From: DATKXU01 sp035528905
Lineage (GTDB): Bacteria; Armatimonadota; UBA5829; DTJY01
Direction of reading: 5' to 3'
Length of the DNA stretch: 30,718 nucleotides
Assembly: GCA_035528905.1 (NCBI GenBank)
Contig: DATKXU010000075.1
Span: 1-30,718 of the forward strand
Shown here: piece by piece, positions 21,371 to 28,516 of the stretch
Position numbering within the stretch: the first letter of the stretch is position 1
How the letters are laid out: each line of letters begins with the position of its first letter
Program-made: the position numbers and the translations under genes
Notes under the pieces: model-generated
Database searches by the model: none
What the model was told of the DNA's origin: nothing
What the model saw: the letters and a program-made list of their open reading frames with translations, nothing else

Positions 21371-22732
21371 TTACAGGACTACGTCCGGGGCGAAGACGAT
21401 GTCACCGTTCTCATCCGATATCTTTTCCAAGGAAGTGGCCTTGCCGCCGTCGTCCTTCATATCCGGGCCGATGCTGTACAGCAAGTACCTCGCGTCCTTC
21501 CTCGAGTAGACAAACGACTTCCCGTCTGTGAAGGGATCCGTCGGCACTTTTCGAATGTACGGGCCTACAAGCTGATGGAGCTTCTCAGGATACGTCTCAT
21601 GCTCCAGCCGGTATGCCTCCAGCGCGGCCACGAGCATCAGACCTTTGTCGAGTGCCTTGTTAAGAGCGTTCGCCCCGAAGAAACGCGAAAGATCTGGAGT
21701 AAAAGCATAGCAGATCGGGACGGCCTTCAGACCGACTTTGCCTATATCGCGCCTCATCAGTTCCGGGTACGAGAGATCGCAGCTATCCAGGATCGCCGCC
21801 CAAATGCGGTTGTGATTATGCACGATTCTGATCTTCATCCCCGGCAGCGATTTGCGTAAGAATATTACCGGGTCCGCGCAGCATTCGGTCAGGATCTGCA
21901 CGTATTCGTCCCAGTCCGCCCGTAGAATTTCCTCCAAGCCACCTCTGGACCAAGAGTATTCTCCCTCCATTACTCGCCTGAGAGACGGCCTCTCAGAACA
22001 GATCCTGTCCAGTTCCGCGGCGACCATGCGGTGCTCTGCAGCGGAAAGCTTCCCGCTCCCCAGCGCACGGTGAAGCTTCGCATATCCGATGCGGCTGATA
22101 CGTCCGCCGATGAGAGGACTGTCTCGACCGATATCGTCACCCATCTCCACTATGCTCAGCAGTTCACCCAGGCTGTCCTTGGTGTTGCCCTGGTCGAGTT
22201 TTCGCATTGCATCGAACGCTGCCATCCGCGCCAAACGGTACAGGATGATGTGCTCGCAGAATGGTTCCGACAACGAGGGCCTCTTGTAGGCGAACTGGAA
22301 GTCCTTCCCTGAGCAAGCGGCGCCTTTTCTCAGCTCGATAATAGCAGGTTGGATGTGAGCGAGCGCTCTGGCAAGCTGCTCATGCGTAGGCGGCATTGTC
22401 GAATAGTAAGAGTATTCACTTCCCCATAGTTGCCCGAAGATCCTCAGATCCTCGTCAGGTAACAATCGCACCGCCACTTCATAATGCCTGTATGGGTTCT
22501 TGGAGCTTTCGTATCGGGACATGCTCCACTCGGATGCTGGGATGAGGTGGCGTTTCATGTACTTGCGTTCAAGATAGTTGGAGGCAGTGAGTAGCGCGTT
22601 AAGCACGAGAAGCGTAAGGATGGCCGGTTTACACGTTCTTCTTGCCACACGCCCGGAGAGCCTCACGAACCTCGAGCCAACCCGTCGAGCCGCGAGAAAG
22701 CATCGAGAGAAGGTCGGAAATAGCTCGTTCAC
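21371..22732 (-). CDS. Membrane-anchored protein with pseudopilin-like C-terminal domain
   Basis: A 453-aa protein of unknown function. One TM segment at ~36-54 (ILTLLVLNALLTASNYLE) anchors a long helical exterior region. The last ~100 residues resemble the C-terminal globular part of type II secretion/type IV pseudopilins seen in many Planctomycetes and Armatimonadota proteins (AALEAYRLEHETYPEKLHQL, VPTDPFTDGKSFVYSR, LLYSIGPDMKDDGG). There is no N-terminal prepilin cleavage motif. The frame stays open to 23089, overlapping the HdrC gene. I place the start at the GTG at 22732 because GGAGGG lies 6 bases upstream and the frame beyond is not protein-like. It is divergent from the hdr operon. 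Confidence 0.7.
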   Translation of the reverse strand: MNELFPTFSRCFLAARRVGSRFVRLSGRVARRTCKPAILTLLVLNALLTASNYLERKYMKRHLIPASEWSMSRYESSKNPYRHYEVAVRLLPDEDLRIFGQLWGSEYSYYSTMPPTHEQLARALAHIQPAIIELRKGAACSGKDFQFAYKRPSLSEPFCEHIILYRLARMAAFDAMRKLDQGNTKDSLGELLSIVEMGDDIGRDSPLIGGRISRIGYAKLHRALGSGKLSAAEHRMVAAELDRICSERPSLRRVMEGEYSWSRGGLEEILRADWDEYVQILTECCADPVIFLRKSLPGMKIRIVHNHNRIWAAILDSCDLSYPELMRRDIGKVGLKAVPICYAFTPDLSRFFGANALNKALDKGLMLVAALEAYRLEHETYPEKLHQLVGPYIRKVPTDPFTDGKSFVYSRKDARYLLYSIGPDMKDDGGKATSLEKISDENGDIVFAPDVVL

Positions 22733-22953
22733 CTGCTTGCCCTCCGGTGGCTCAGGAATCTGGAAGCGCTTCAGCGGTGATAGCGTCCACTTTTCTTGAC
22801 ATGCAAGCTGGCTGGTAAGTTCCGTCCACTCGCGAACAGACCGCGGCCACCAGATTCGGCCACAGCCGCTCATTTTGAGAGCCTGAGAATAGCCTGAGGA
22901 TCTCGGTAGTGATTTTTGCACCGCGCCGTTTGTAGCCAGAAAAGGGCGACACA

Positions 22954-22962
22954 TGCTATAAT
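22954..22962 (+). promoter_or_regulatory. Extended -10 promoter of the hdr/flx-like operon
   Basis: TGCTATAAT, identical to the extended -10 before the CreD-like gene. No -35 stands at 16-18 bases; a TTGTAG lies 21 bases away. The start site would be near 22969, giving a leader of about 29 nt to HdrC. The 265-bp gap to the divergent gene at 22732 holds nothing else I can support. Confidence 0.55.
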
Positions 22963-22997
22963 TGGGCTGGCGAACCACAACCGGAGGAAGCGCGTCA

Positions 22998-23564
22998 ATG
23001 GCGAAGGCCACAGCCGAGGACAGGCTTACCATTTCGGATGATCGGACGTTCAGCGACGAGATCGGTCGCCTCAGCGGGCAGAACATCACGGCCTGCTACC
23101 AGTGCGGCGAGTGCACCGGCGGATGCCCCGTCGCATACGCCGCAGACCTGATGCCGAATCAGGTGATGCGCCTGATCCAGCTCGGCCAGGACGAGTCTGT
23201 CTTGAAATCATCCATGATCTGGCTGTGCGTCGGCTGTGAGACGTGCACTACCCGCTGTCCCAGAGGCATCGAGCTGGCAGCGGTTATGGATGCTCTACGT
23301 GAGACATCGGTTCGACTAGGGATTGCTGCCGGTGAACCGGCGATTAGAAAATTCCACGAGACGTTCCTGAACTCCGTGGAGCGCGGGGGTCGAGTGCATG
23401 AAGTCAGCATGCTCGCGGAGTACAAGCTTCGCAGTCTGAACCTCTTCTCCGATTTGTTCCTCGGCGCTAAGATGTTCCTGAAAGGCAAGCTTGCCCTGAT
23501 CCCCAAATTTATCAAGAATAGAAGAGAGATCAAGCGAATATTCGGCGAAGCAAGGCGGAAGTGA
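22998..23564 (+). CDS. hdrC: HdrC-like heterodisulfide reductase iron-sulfur subunit
   Basis: A 188-aa ferredoxin-like protein that passes electrons between HdrA and the HdrB active site. Two [4Fe-4S] motifs are visible: CYQCGECTGGCPV (~33-45) and CVGCETCTTRCPRG (~77-90). The C-terminal half (EHTF-like helix, then a basic tail KFIKNRREIKRIF) is typical of HdrC. The frame is open to 22962, but the ATG at 22998 has GGAGGAAG 8 bases upstream and is preferred. It is the first gene of the operon, followed by an inverted heptamer repeat and HdrB. Cytoplasmic; no membrane segment. Confidence 0.92.
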   Translation: MAKATAEDRLTISDDRTFSDEIGRLSGQNITACYQCGECTGGCPVAYAADLMPNQVMRLIQLGQDESVLKSSMIWLCVGCETCTTRCPRGIELAAVMDALRETSVRLGIAAGEPAIRKFHETFLNSVERGGRVHEVSMLAEYKLRSLNLFSDLFLGAKMFLKGKLALIPKFIKNRREIKRIFGEARRK

Positions 23565-23626
23565 TACGTGATACGTGATGCGTGAGGGAAACTAGGGGTC
23601 ACGTATCACGTATCACGTATCACGTT
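23561..23626. repeat. Inverted heptanucleotide repeat (GTGATAC) between hdrC and hdrB
   Basis: GTGATAC-type 7-base units run forward from the hdrC stop codon (23561-23585) and are answered by the complementary GTATCAC units at 23599-23626, making a long imperfect hairpin with a ~13-nt loop. It overlaps the hdrC stop by three bases and ends 20 bases before the hdrB start. It could set mRNA stability or stoichiometry inside the operon. Confidence 0.85.
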
Positions 23627-23645
23627 CAAACCGGAGCGATCAGGT

Positions 23646-24512
23646 ATGAAATACGCATACTACCCGGGGTGCTCGCTGCACTCCACCGCAAAAGAATACG
23701 ACCTCTCAACGCGCGCAGTCTGCCGGGAGCTCGGCATCGAGCTGGAGGAGATCCCCGACTGGAGCTGCTGCGGCGCGTCTTCGGCCCACAGCCTGAGCCG
23801 GGAGTTGAGCATCGCCCTGCCGCTCCGGGACCTCGCGAAGGCGGAGGAGATGGGCCTGGATGTCGTAACGCCGTGCGCCGCCTGCTTCAACAGGCTGAAG
23901 TCGGTGGTCGCCCTCGCGAAGAACGACCCGGAACGCTTACAATCCATCGTCGGGAAGTTCGGCATCTCCTACAAGGGCTCAGTCAATGTCCTATCGCTGC
24001 TAGAGGCGATCAGCCAGCTTGGAGAAGAGGCCGTCAAGTCGCACGTGAGGCGCGAGCTGTCGGGGCTGAAGGTGGCAAGCTACTACGGATGCCTGCTGGT
24101 CAGGCCGCCCGACGTGTCGCAGTTCGACGACCCTGAGAATCCGAAGTCCATGGATAACGTGATGGCTGCCTTAGGCGCAGAGCCGGTCGAGTGGCCTTAC
24201 AAGCACGAATGCTGCGGCGCAGGCCTCTCGCTGTCGAAGCCCGAAGTTGCCGTGAAGCTGGTACACGACATTCTGGCGATGGCAAAGCGCGCGGGTGCAA
24301 ATTGCGTCGCGACCGCCTGCCCGCTCTGCCAGGGGAATCTGGATATGCGGCAGTCGCAGGTCGAGAGCAGGTATGGCGAGCGGATCGGGCTGCCGATCTT
24401 CTATTTCACGCAGTTGATGGGAATGGCGTTCGGCCTGCCGAACAGCTCCCTCGGATTCAATAAGCTCATGGTCAACCCCAACCGGGTTCTCGCCGCGGTT
24501 GGCTCGAAATGA
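23646..24512 (+). CDS. hdrB: HdrB-like heterodisulfide reductase catalytic subunit
   Basis: A 288-aa CCG-domain protein that reduces a disulfide or thiol acceptor on non-cubane [4Fe-4S] clusters. Both CCG motifs are complete: YPGC (~8), SCCGAS (~40) and CAAC (~78); then YGC (~148), ECCGAG (~190) and CPLCQGN (~225). Length and order agree with methanogen HdrB and its bacterial homologues. The acceptor in a non-methanogen is unknown. It follows HdrC after 81 bases and precedes an unrelated GNAT gene before HdrA. A moderate GGAG lies 11 bases before the ATG. Confidence 0.93.
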   Translation: MKYAYYPGCSLHSTAKEYDLSTRAVCRELGIELEEIPDWSCCGASSAHSLSRELSIALPLRDLAKAEEMGLDVVTPCAACFNRLKSVVALAKNDPERLQSIVGKFGISYKGSVNVLSLLEAISQLGEEAVKSHVRRELSGLKVASYYGCLLVRPPDVSQFDDPENPKSMDNVMAALGAEPVEWPYKHECCGAGLSLSKPEVAVKLVHDILAMAKRAGANCVATACPLCQGNLDMRQSQVESRYGERIGLPIFYFTQLMGMAFGLPNSSLGFNKLMVNPNRVLAAVGSK

Positions 24513-24596
24513 AAGACATTTTATAAGGAAGCCAGGAAACCAAGAGGGCTTTCTGCGGAAATTTAATTAAGGCGAAACGACGCAGGAGCATGGTCT

Positions 24597-25094
24597 TTGA
24601 TGTTGGAGTTCACTTCGCTTTCCAGACATAAGCCTGGCACCATGTACGCCCTTTTAGAGAGGAGCTACGCCGAGCTTCTTTCCGCTGACCCGGAGCACTG
24701 GGAGCCGTCCAGGAAAGAATGGCAGGAGTTCGATCAGGAAGCATTCGCACGCATCGATACTATTGGGGCTTGTGTGTTTGTTACAATGTCTGATGGAGAA
24801 GCGATTGGCTTTGGATCGTTTGATCCCAGCCAAGCTCCTGAACTTGGCATCGTTGGTCATAACTGCATAGTGCCGGAGTTTCGCGGACGAGGCTTCGGGA
24901 GGCAACAGATCGAGGAGATATTGAAGCGGCTTCGGGAACGTGGGATAAGCAAAGCACTTGTTCAAACTGGCGATCACCCGTTCTTCACTGCCGCACAGCA
25001 AATGTACATGGCCTGCGGGTTTGTTGAAGTGCAAAGGCTTTCAGGTGGACCTGATCCAAGATACTGTCTTATCGAATACACAAAAGACTTGTAG
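24597..25094 (+). CDS. GNAT family N-acetyltransferase inside the hdr operon
   Basis: A 165-aa acetyl-CoA-dependent acyltransferase of the GNAT superfamily. The acetyl-CoA-binding motif A is visible as IVPEFRGRGFGRQQIEEIL (~92-110), followed by the beta5/alpha4 region ending YMACGFVEVQRL. Substrate cannot be inferred. The start is TTG at 24597 or ATG at 24600, with GGAG 8-11 bases upstream. It separates hdrB from hdrA, where none is expected, and the sequence before it contains 8-base AGGAAGCC/AGGAAACC units. Its base usage looks less GC-rich than the hdr genes. It is probably a recent insertion, still co-directional and perhaps carried passively. Confidence 0.8.
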   Translation: MMLEFTSLSRHKPGTMYALLERSYAELLSADPEHWEPSRKEWQEFDQEAFARIDTIGACVFVTMSDGEAIGFGSFDPSQAPELGIVGHNCIVPEFRGRGFGRQQIEEILKRLRERGISKALVQTGDHPFFTAAQQMYMACGFVEVQRLSGGPDPRYCLIEYTKDL

Positions 25095-25120
25095 GCTTTG
25101 ATGATTACTGACAGTCTAAC

Positions 25121-25148
25121 GACTGTCGACTGACAACTGAGGACTGAA
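25121..25148. repeat. Heptanucleotide repeat supplying the hdrA ribosome binding site
   Basis: Four consecutive 7-base units, GACTGTC, GACTGAC, AACTGAG and GACTGAA, end two bases before the hdrA ATG. The junction of units three and four makes GAGG, the only Shine-Dalgarno-like sequence there. Confidence 0.7.
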
Positions 25149-25150
25149 TT

Positions 25151-27130
25151 ATGGCGCGAGTTGGAGTTTTTGTCTGCTGGTGCGGATCGAATATAGCAAA
25201 AACCGTGGATGTCGAGAAGGTGACGGAGGCGGCTGCGAAGCTTCCCTACGTCGTCTACTCGACCCATTACAAGTATGTGTGCTCCGAGCCGGGGCAGAAC
25301 CTCATCAAGCAGGCCATCGAAGAGCACAAGCTGGACCGCGTGGTGGTCGCATCGTGCTCCCCGCGGCTTCACGAGCCCACTTTCCAGCGGTGCATCAGCG
25401 AGGCGGGGCTGAACCCGTACATGCTGGAGATGGCGAACATCCGCGAGCACTGCTCCTGGGTCCATGACGACAAGGAAGCGGCCACCCAGAAAGCGATTGA
25501 CCTCACGGCGATGGCGGTGGCAAAGGCCGCCCGCGATGAACCCCTCTTCCAACAGGAAATCCCGATCACGAAGCGCGCGCTTGTCATCGGCGGCGGCGTA
25601 GCCGGGATTCAGGCGGCGCTGGACATCGCGGACGCCGGATACCCCGTCACCCTCGTGGAGCGGACCCCGAGTATCGGCGGGCGAATGGCGCAGTACGACA
25701 AGACATTCCCCACACTGGACTGCGCGGCGTGCATCCTGACCCCGAAGATGGTTGACTGCGCTTCCCATCCGAACATCCAGATCATGACTTACTCGGAGGT
25801 GGAGAGCGTCTCCGGCTTTGTGGGCAATTTCGACGTGACAATCCGGAGGCGCGCGCGCAGCGTAGACATGGCAAAGTGCACCGGCTGCGGCGTGTGCTAC
25901 GAGAAATGCCCTGTGAAGCTGCCGTCGGAGTTCGAGTCCGGAATGGGCCAGAGGCACGCGATCTACGTGCCATTCCCGCAGGCCGTGCCGAATGTCCCAG
26001 TCATAGACCGCGAGGCATGCCGGTGGTTCAAGGAAGGGAAGTGCAAGGTCTGCGAGAAGCTCTGCACCGCCGGCGCGATAGTATATGACCAGGAGGACGA
26101 ACTTATCAACGAGAAGTTCGGCGCCATCGTGGTGGCAACCGGCTTCCAGACGTGGGATCCCGCCGAGTACGGCAACCTTGGATATGGAAGGTACCCGGAC
26201 GTCATCACGAGCCTGGAGTTCGAGCGTTTGATCAATGCATCCGGCCCGACCGAGGGGAAGCTCGTGCGCCCATCCGACCATCAGCCGCCGAAGAAGGTCG
26301 TCTTCATCTCCTGCATCGGCTCGAGGGACGACGAGCACGGCTATCCATATTGCTCGAAGGTCTGCTGCATGTACAACGCGAAGCACGCCCTGCTCCTTAG
26401 GGAGAAGTTCCACGATGCGCAGGCATACGTTTTCTACACGGACATCCGGGCGAACGGCAAGGGATACGAGGAATTCGTCCGGCGCGCGATCGAGAAGTAC
26501 GGCGCAATATACATCAGGGGCCGCGTCTCGCGGGTGTTCGAGATGGACGGGAAGCTGATCGTTCGCGGAGTGGACACGCTTATCGGGAAGCCCATCGAGA
26601 TCGAGGCCGACATGGTGGTGCTGGCGTCCGCGATGGAGGCCCAGCCGGATGCGAAGGAGCTGGCTCGGAAGCTCGGCATCTCGACCGACGAGTACAACTG
26701 GTTCAGCGAGGCCCACCCGAAGCTCCGGCCGGTGGAAGTCCTGACCGCCGGCATCTTCCTGGCGGGCGCGTGTCAGTATCCGAAGGACATCCCGGACTCG
26801 GTGGCGCAGGCATCCGGCGCGGCGTCGAAGGTAACCGGGCTGTTCTCCAAGCCGAACCTGCTCTCGGAGCCGATGATCGCCGAGGTGGACGAGGACACGT
26901 GCGTGGGCTGCCTGCTCTGCAAGGAAGTCTGCCCGTACACGGCGATCGAGGCCAAGACGATTTACGATAACAACGGCAACCCGATCAAGACCGTGGCATC
27001 CGTCAACGAAGGACTCTGCCATGGGTGCGGGACCTGCGTCGCGGCCTGCCGGTCGTCGTCAATGCAGCTCAAGGGCTTCAAGGACGACCAGCTCCTCGCC
27101 GAGGTGGATGCCCTGGCGTTTGCGGAGTAG
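25151..27130 (+). CDS. hdrA: HdrA-like FAD-containing electron-bifurcating subunit
   Basis: A 659-aa cytoplasmic flavoprotein, the core of Hdr complexes where electrons are split between ferredoxin and HdrB/C. The N-terminal HdrA domain has CWCGSNIA (~7). The FAD-binding Rossmann motif is IGGGVAGIQAALDIADAGY (~144-162), followed by GGRMAQ and the CAACILTPKM region. Iron-sulfur motifs are CTGCGVCYEKCPV (~243), CKVCEKLC (~297), CVGCLLCKEVCP (~583) and CHGCGTCVAACR (~623). Length is that of classical HdrA. The RBS is formed by a heptamer repeat. The last ~60 bases are duplicated 360 bp downstream. Bifurcation itself is inferred from the family and MvhD context. Confidence 0.94.
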   Translation: MARVGVFVCWCGSNIAKTVDVEKVTEAAAKLPYVVYSTHYKYVCSEPGQNLIKQAIEEHKLDRVVVASCSPRLHEPTFQRCISEAGLNPYMLEMANIREHCSWVHDDKEAATQKAIDLTAMAVAKAARDEPLFQQEIPITKRALVIGGGVAGIQAALDIADAGYPVTLVERTPSIGGRMAQYDKTFPTLDCAACILTPKMVDCASHPNIQIMTYSEVESVSGFVGNFDVTIRRRARSVDMAKCTGCGVCYEKCPVKLPSEFESGMGQRHAIYVPFPQAVPNVPVIDREACRWFKEGKCKVCEKLCTAGAIVYDQEDELINEKFGAIVVATGFQTWDPAEYGNLGYGRYPDVITSLEFERLINASGPTEGKLVRPSDHQPPKKVVFISCIGSRDDEHGYPYCSKVCCMYNAKHALLLREKFHDAQAYVFYTDIRANGKGYEEFVRRAIEKYGAIYIRGRVSRVFEMDGKLIVRGVDTLIGKPIEIEADMVVLASAMEAQPDAKELARKLGISTDEYNWFSEAHPKLRPVEVLTAGIFLAGACQYPKDIPDSVAQASGAASKVTGLFSKPNLLSEPMIAEVDEDTCVGCLLCKEVCPYTAIEAKTIYDNNGNPIKTVASVNEGLCHGCGTCVAACRSSSMQLKGFKDDQLLAEVDALAFAE

Positions 27131-27154
27131 CTGTTAGCGATTAACTTTCGGAGA

Positions 27155-27430
27155 ATGAGGAGGAAGGTGACAGTCGTGAGAATTGTTCTCGTAGGTCGTC
27201 GCAAGGACAAACGAGTTGTACGATGGCCGAGCGTTGTGTACCTCACCCTCGCCCTGTCGTTGGTTGTAGGCGGGGGTTCCGGGCTGGTCTACTTCGCACT
27301 TTCCGGTAGTTTCAGCAGCGAGGCTGTTCTCCTGGGGATCTTTGGGAGCGTAATCGTTGTCGGGACCGGTCTGTACAGAGGTCTGACAACTCCAATAGAT
27401 TCGCTCACCAACCTGGAGCAACAGGCCTGA
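27155..27430 (+). CDS. Small membrane protein between hdrA and its duplicated tail
   Basis: A 91-aa (or 84-aa) protein I do not recognise. A basic N-terminus (RRKDKRVVRW) is followed by two TM helices (~28-49 and ~57-75) and a short polar tail. The start may be ATG at 27155 or, more probably, GTG at 27176, which has AGGAGGAAGG at a suitable distance. It is followed two bases after its stop by a diverged copy of the hdrA 3' end. No link to electron transfer is visible, and it may be a passenger of an insertion or duplication. Confidence 0.6.
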   Translation: MRRKVTVVRIVLVGRRKDKRVVRWPSVVYLTLALSLVVGGGSGLVYFALSGSFSSEAVLLGIFGSVIVVGTGLYRGLTTPIDSLTNLEQQA

Positions 27431-27432
27431 CG

Positions 27433-27496
27433 GGACTTCAAGGACGACCAGCTCCTCGCCGAGGTGGGTGCGCTGGCGTATAAGGAGTAGCTTTAG
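27433..27496 (+). pseudogene. Duplicated 3' end of hdrA (gene fragment)
   Basis: 27433-27490 matches the last 58 bases of hdrA (27073-27130) at about 50 positions, exactly 360 bases apart, with 32 consecutive identical bases (27436-27467). Read in the hdrA frame it gives FKDDQLLAEVGALAYKE and a stop, against FKDDQLLAEVDALAFAE in hdrA. Similarity continues past the stop (GTAGCT, TTAGC). Three amino-acid-changing differences that keep the frame and stop suggest it derives from another hdrA allele, not a fresh copy. It has no start of its own. Confidence 0.85.
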
Positions 27497-27512
27497 CTAG
27501 GGAGGTAGTTGA

Positions 27513-27875
27513 GTGATTCCGAGGAAGTACTACCTACCAATCATCCTAGTGATAACCATAGGGTTTGTACTGACAGCTATGCGTCCGCAGCATCCGTATC
27601 TGATAGCGTTGTGGATGCTCTGTTATGTAGTGCCCTTGGTAGCTGCATCGGCATTTTGCGGATACGTGTGTGGCCGCCGTGTCCCACCTAAGGGCAAAGG
27701 TAGCGAAAAGGGGATGGCTGTTGTAGGCTACCTCTTTGCGCTTCTCGTGTGCGGGGCACTTGTGTGGCAGCTCTCGAACTGGCGTAATGGCTTTTGGGAG
27801 TTGTTTATAGTTGTCACATGCAGCCTATGGCTTACCATGTATATAGCTGGGACATTGGCAAGATTGACTAGTTAG
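27513..27875 (+). CDS. Small four-helix membrane protein inside the hdr/flx-like operon
   Basis: A 120-aa protein I do not recognise. About four hydrophobic segments (~7-22, ~30-52, ~68-85, ~94-112) are separated by short basic or polar loops (GRRVPPKGKGSEKG). The start is GTG with GGGAGG 8 bases upstream. It follows the duplicated hdrA tail and precedes the MvhD-like gene by 112 bases. Base usage looks more AT-rich than the flanking hdr/flx genes, consistent with acquisition. No known Hdr/Flx operon component has this shape. Confidence 0.65.
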   Translation: MIPRKYYLPIILVITIGFVLTAMRPQHPYLIALWMLCYVVPLVAASAFCGYVCGRRVPPKGKGSEKGMAVVGYLFALLVCGALVWQLSNWRNGFWELFIVVTCSLWLTMYIAGTLARLTS

Positions 27876-27987
27876 TGCTTTCATGCTTTGGAAGCAAAAC
27901 GGAGTGGCAACGCCGTAGCAAACCACTGGTAGTTTGGTAAGGCCCTTCCCTCCAGAGGAGGGGAAGCCTAGCGCGAGGACGAGACAA

Positions 27988-28452
27988 GTGTCGGAAGAAC
28001 AGCTTATAACTGAAGATATTCAGACTGAAGATAGGCCCACAGAGTGGGAGCCCCGCCTCATCGGCTTCCTGTGCAACTGGTGCTCTTATGCGGGCGCGGA
28101 CCTCGCGGGGTCGAGCAGGCTGAAGTACCCGCCGAACCTGCGGGTCGTTCGCGTGCCGTGCTCGGGGCGCATCACTCCGCAGTTCGTCATGAAGGCGTTC
28201 GAGCGCGGCTTCGACGGCGTCCTGGTGGCCGGATGCCATCCCGGCGACTGCCATTACTCAAAAGGGAACTACTACACCCGGCGGCGGATGATGCTGTTCA
28301 AGCGGCTGCTCGAATTCATGGGGATCGAGCCGGAGCGCTTCCGCTTCGACTGGGTTTCGGCCGCCGAAGGGAACAAGTTCGCCGAGGTCGTCGAGGAATT
28401 GACCGAAGCGGTGAAGAAAGTCGGGCCGTTTAAGGGAGTTGTGAAGGGATAA
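27988..28452 (+). CDS. MvhD/FlxD-like iron-sulfur subunit
   Basis: A 154-aa [2Fe-2S] protein of the MvhD family, the adaptor that delivers electrons from a hydrogenase, formate dehydrogenase or Flx module to HdrA. The family pattern is seen as GFLCNWCSYAGAD (~25-37), VPCSGR (~55) and GCHPGDCHYSKGN (~80-92). The frame is open upstream to 27934, but the GTG at 27988 (GAGG 9 bases before) starts the acidic leader typical of the family. It stands between the small membrane genes and the FlxC-like gene, which makes it the expected bridge between the two halves of the complex. Confidence 0.88.
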   Translation: MSEEQLITEDIQTEDRPTEWEPRLIGFLCNWCSYAGADLAGSSRLKYPPNLRVVRVPCSGRITPQFVMKAFERGFDGVLVAGCHPGDCHYSKGNYYTRRRMMLFKRLLEFMGIEPERFRFDWVSAAEGNKFAEVVEELTEAVKKVGPFKGVVKG

Positions 28453-28453
28453 C

Positions 28454-28512
28454 GTAGGGGCAACCGCCCGTGGTTGCCCTTTTCGTGGGCAGGCACAGGG
28501 ACCTGCCCCTAC
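28454..28512. repeat. GTAGGGGC element with terminator-like hairpin between mvhD- and flxC-like genes
   Basis: It starts GTAGGGGC and ends GCCCCTAC like the palindromes at 6752-6832. It folds as two hairpins: 28458-28465 with 28472-28479, followed by TTTT, and 28487-28493 with 28502-28508. It ends four bases before the next start codon and so occupies the place of its ribosome binding site. The first hairpin plus TTTT resembles a weak terminator. Confidence 0.7.
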
Positions 28513-28516
28513 ATAC

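Noticed and set aside
24974..27022. 682-aa reading frame antisense to hdrA
   Set aside because: Composition is dominated by His/Arg/Leu/Asp/Val as expected for the reverse frame of GC-rich coding DNA. It has no domain or RBS, and hdrA motifs are complete on the other strand.
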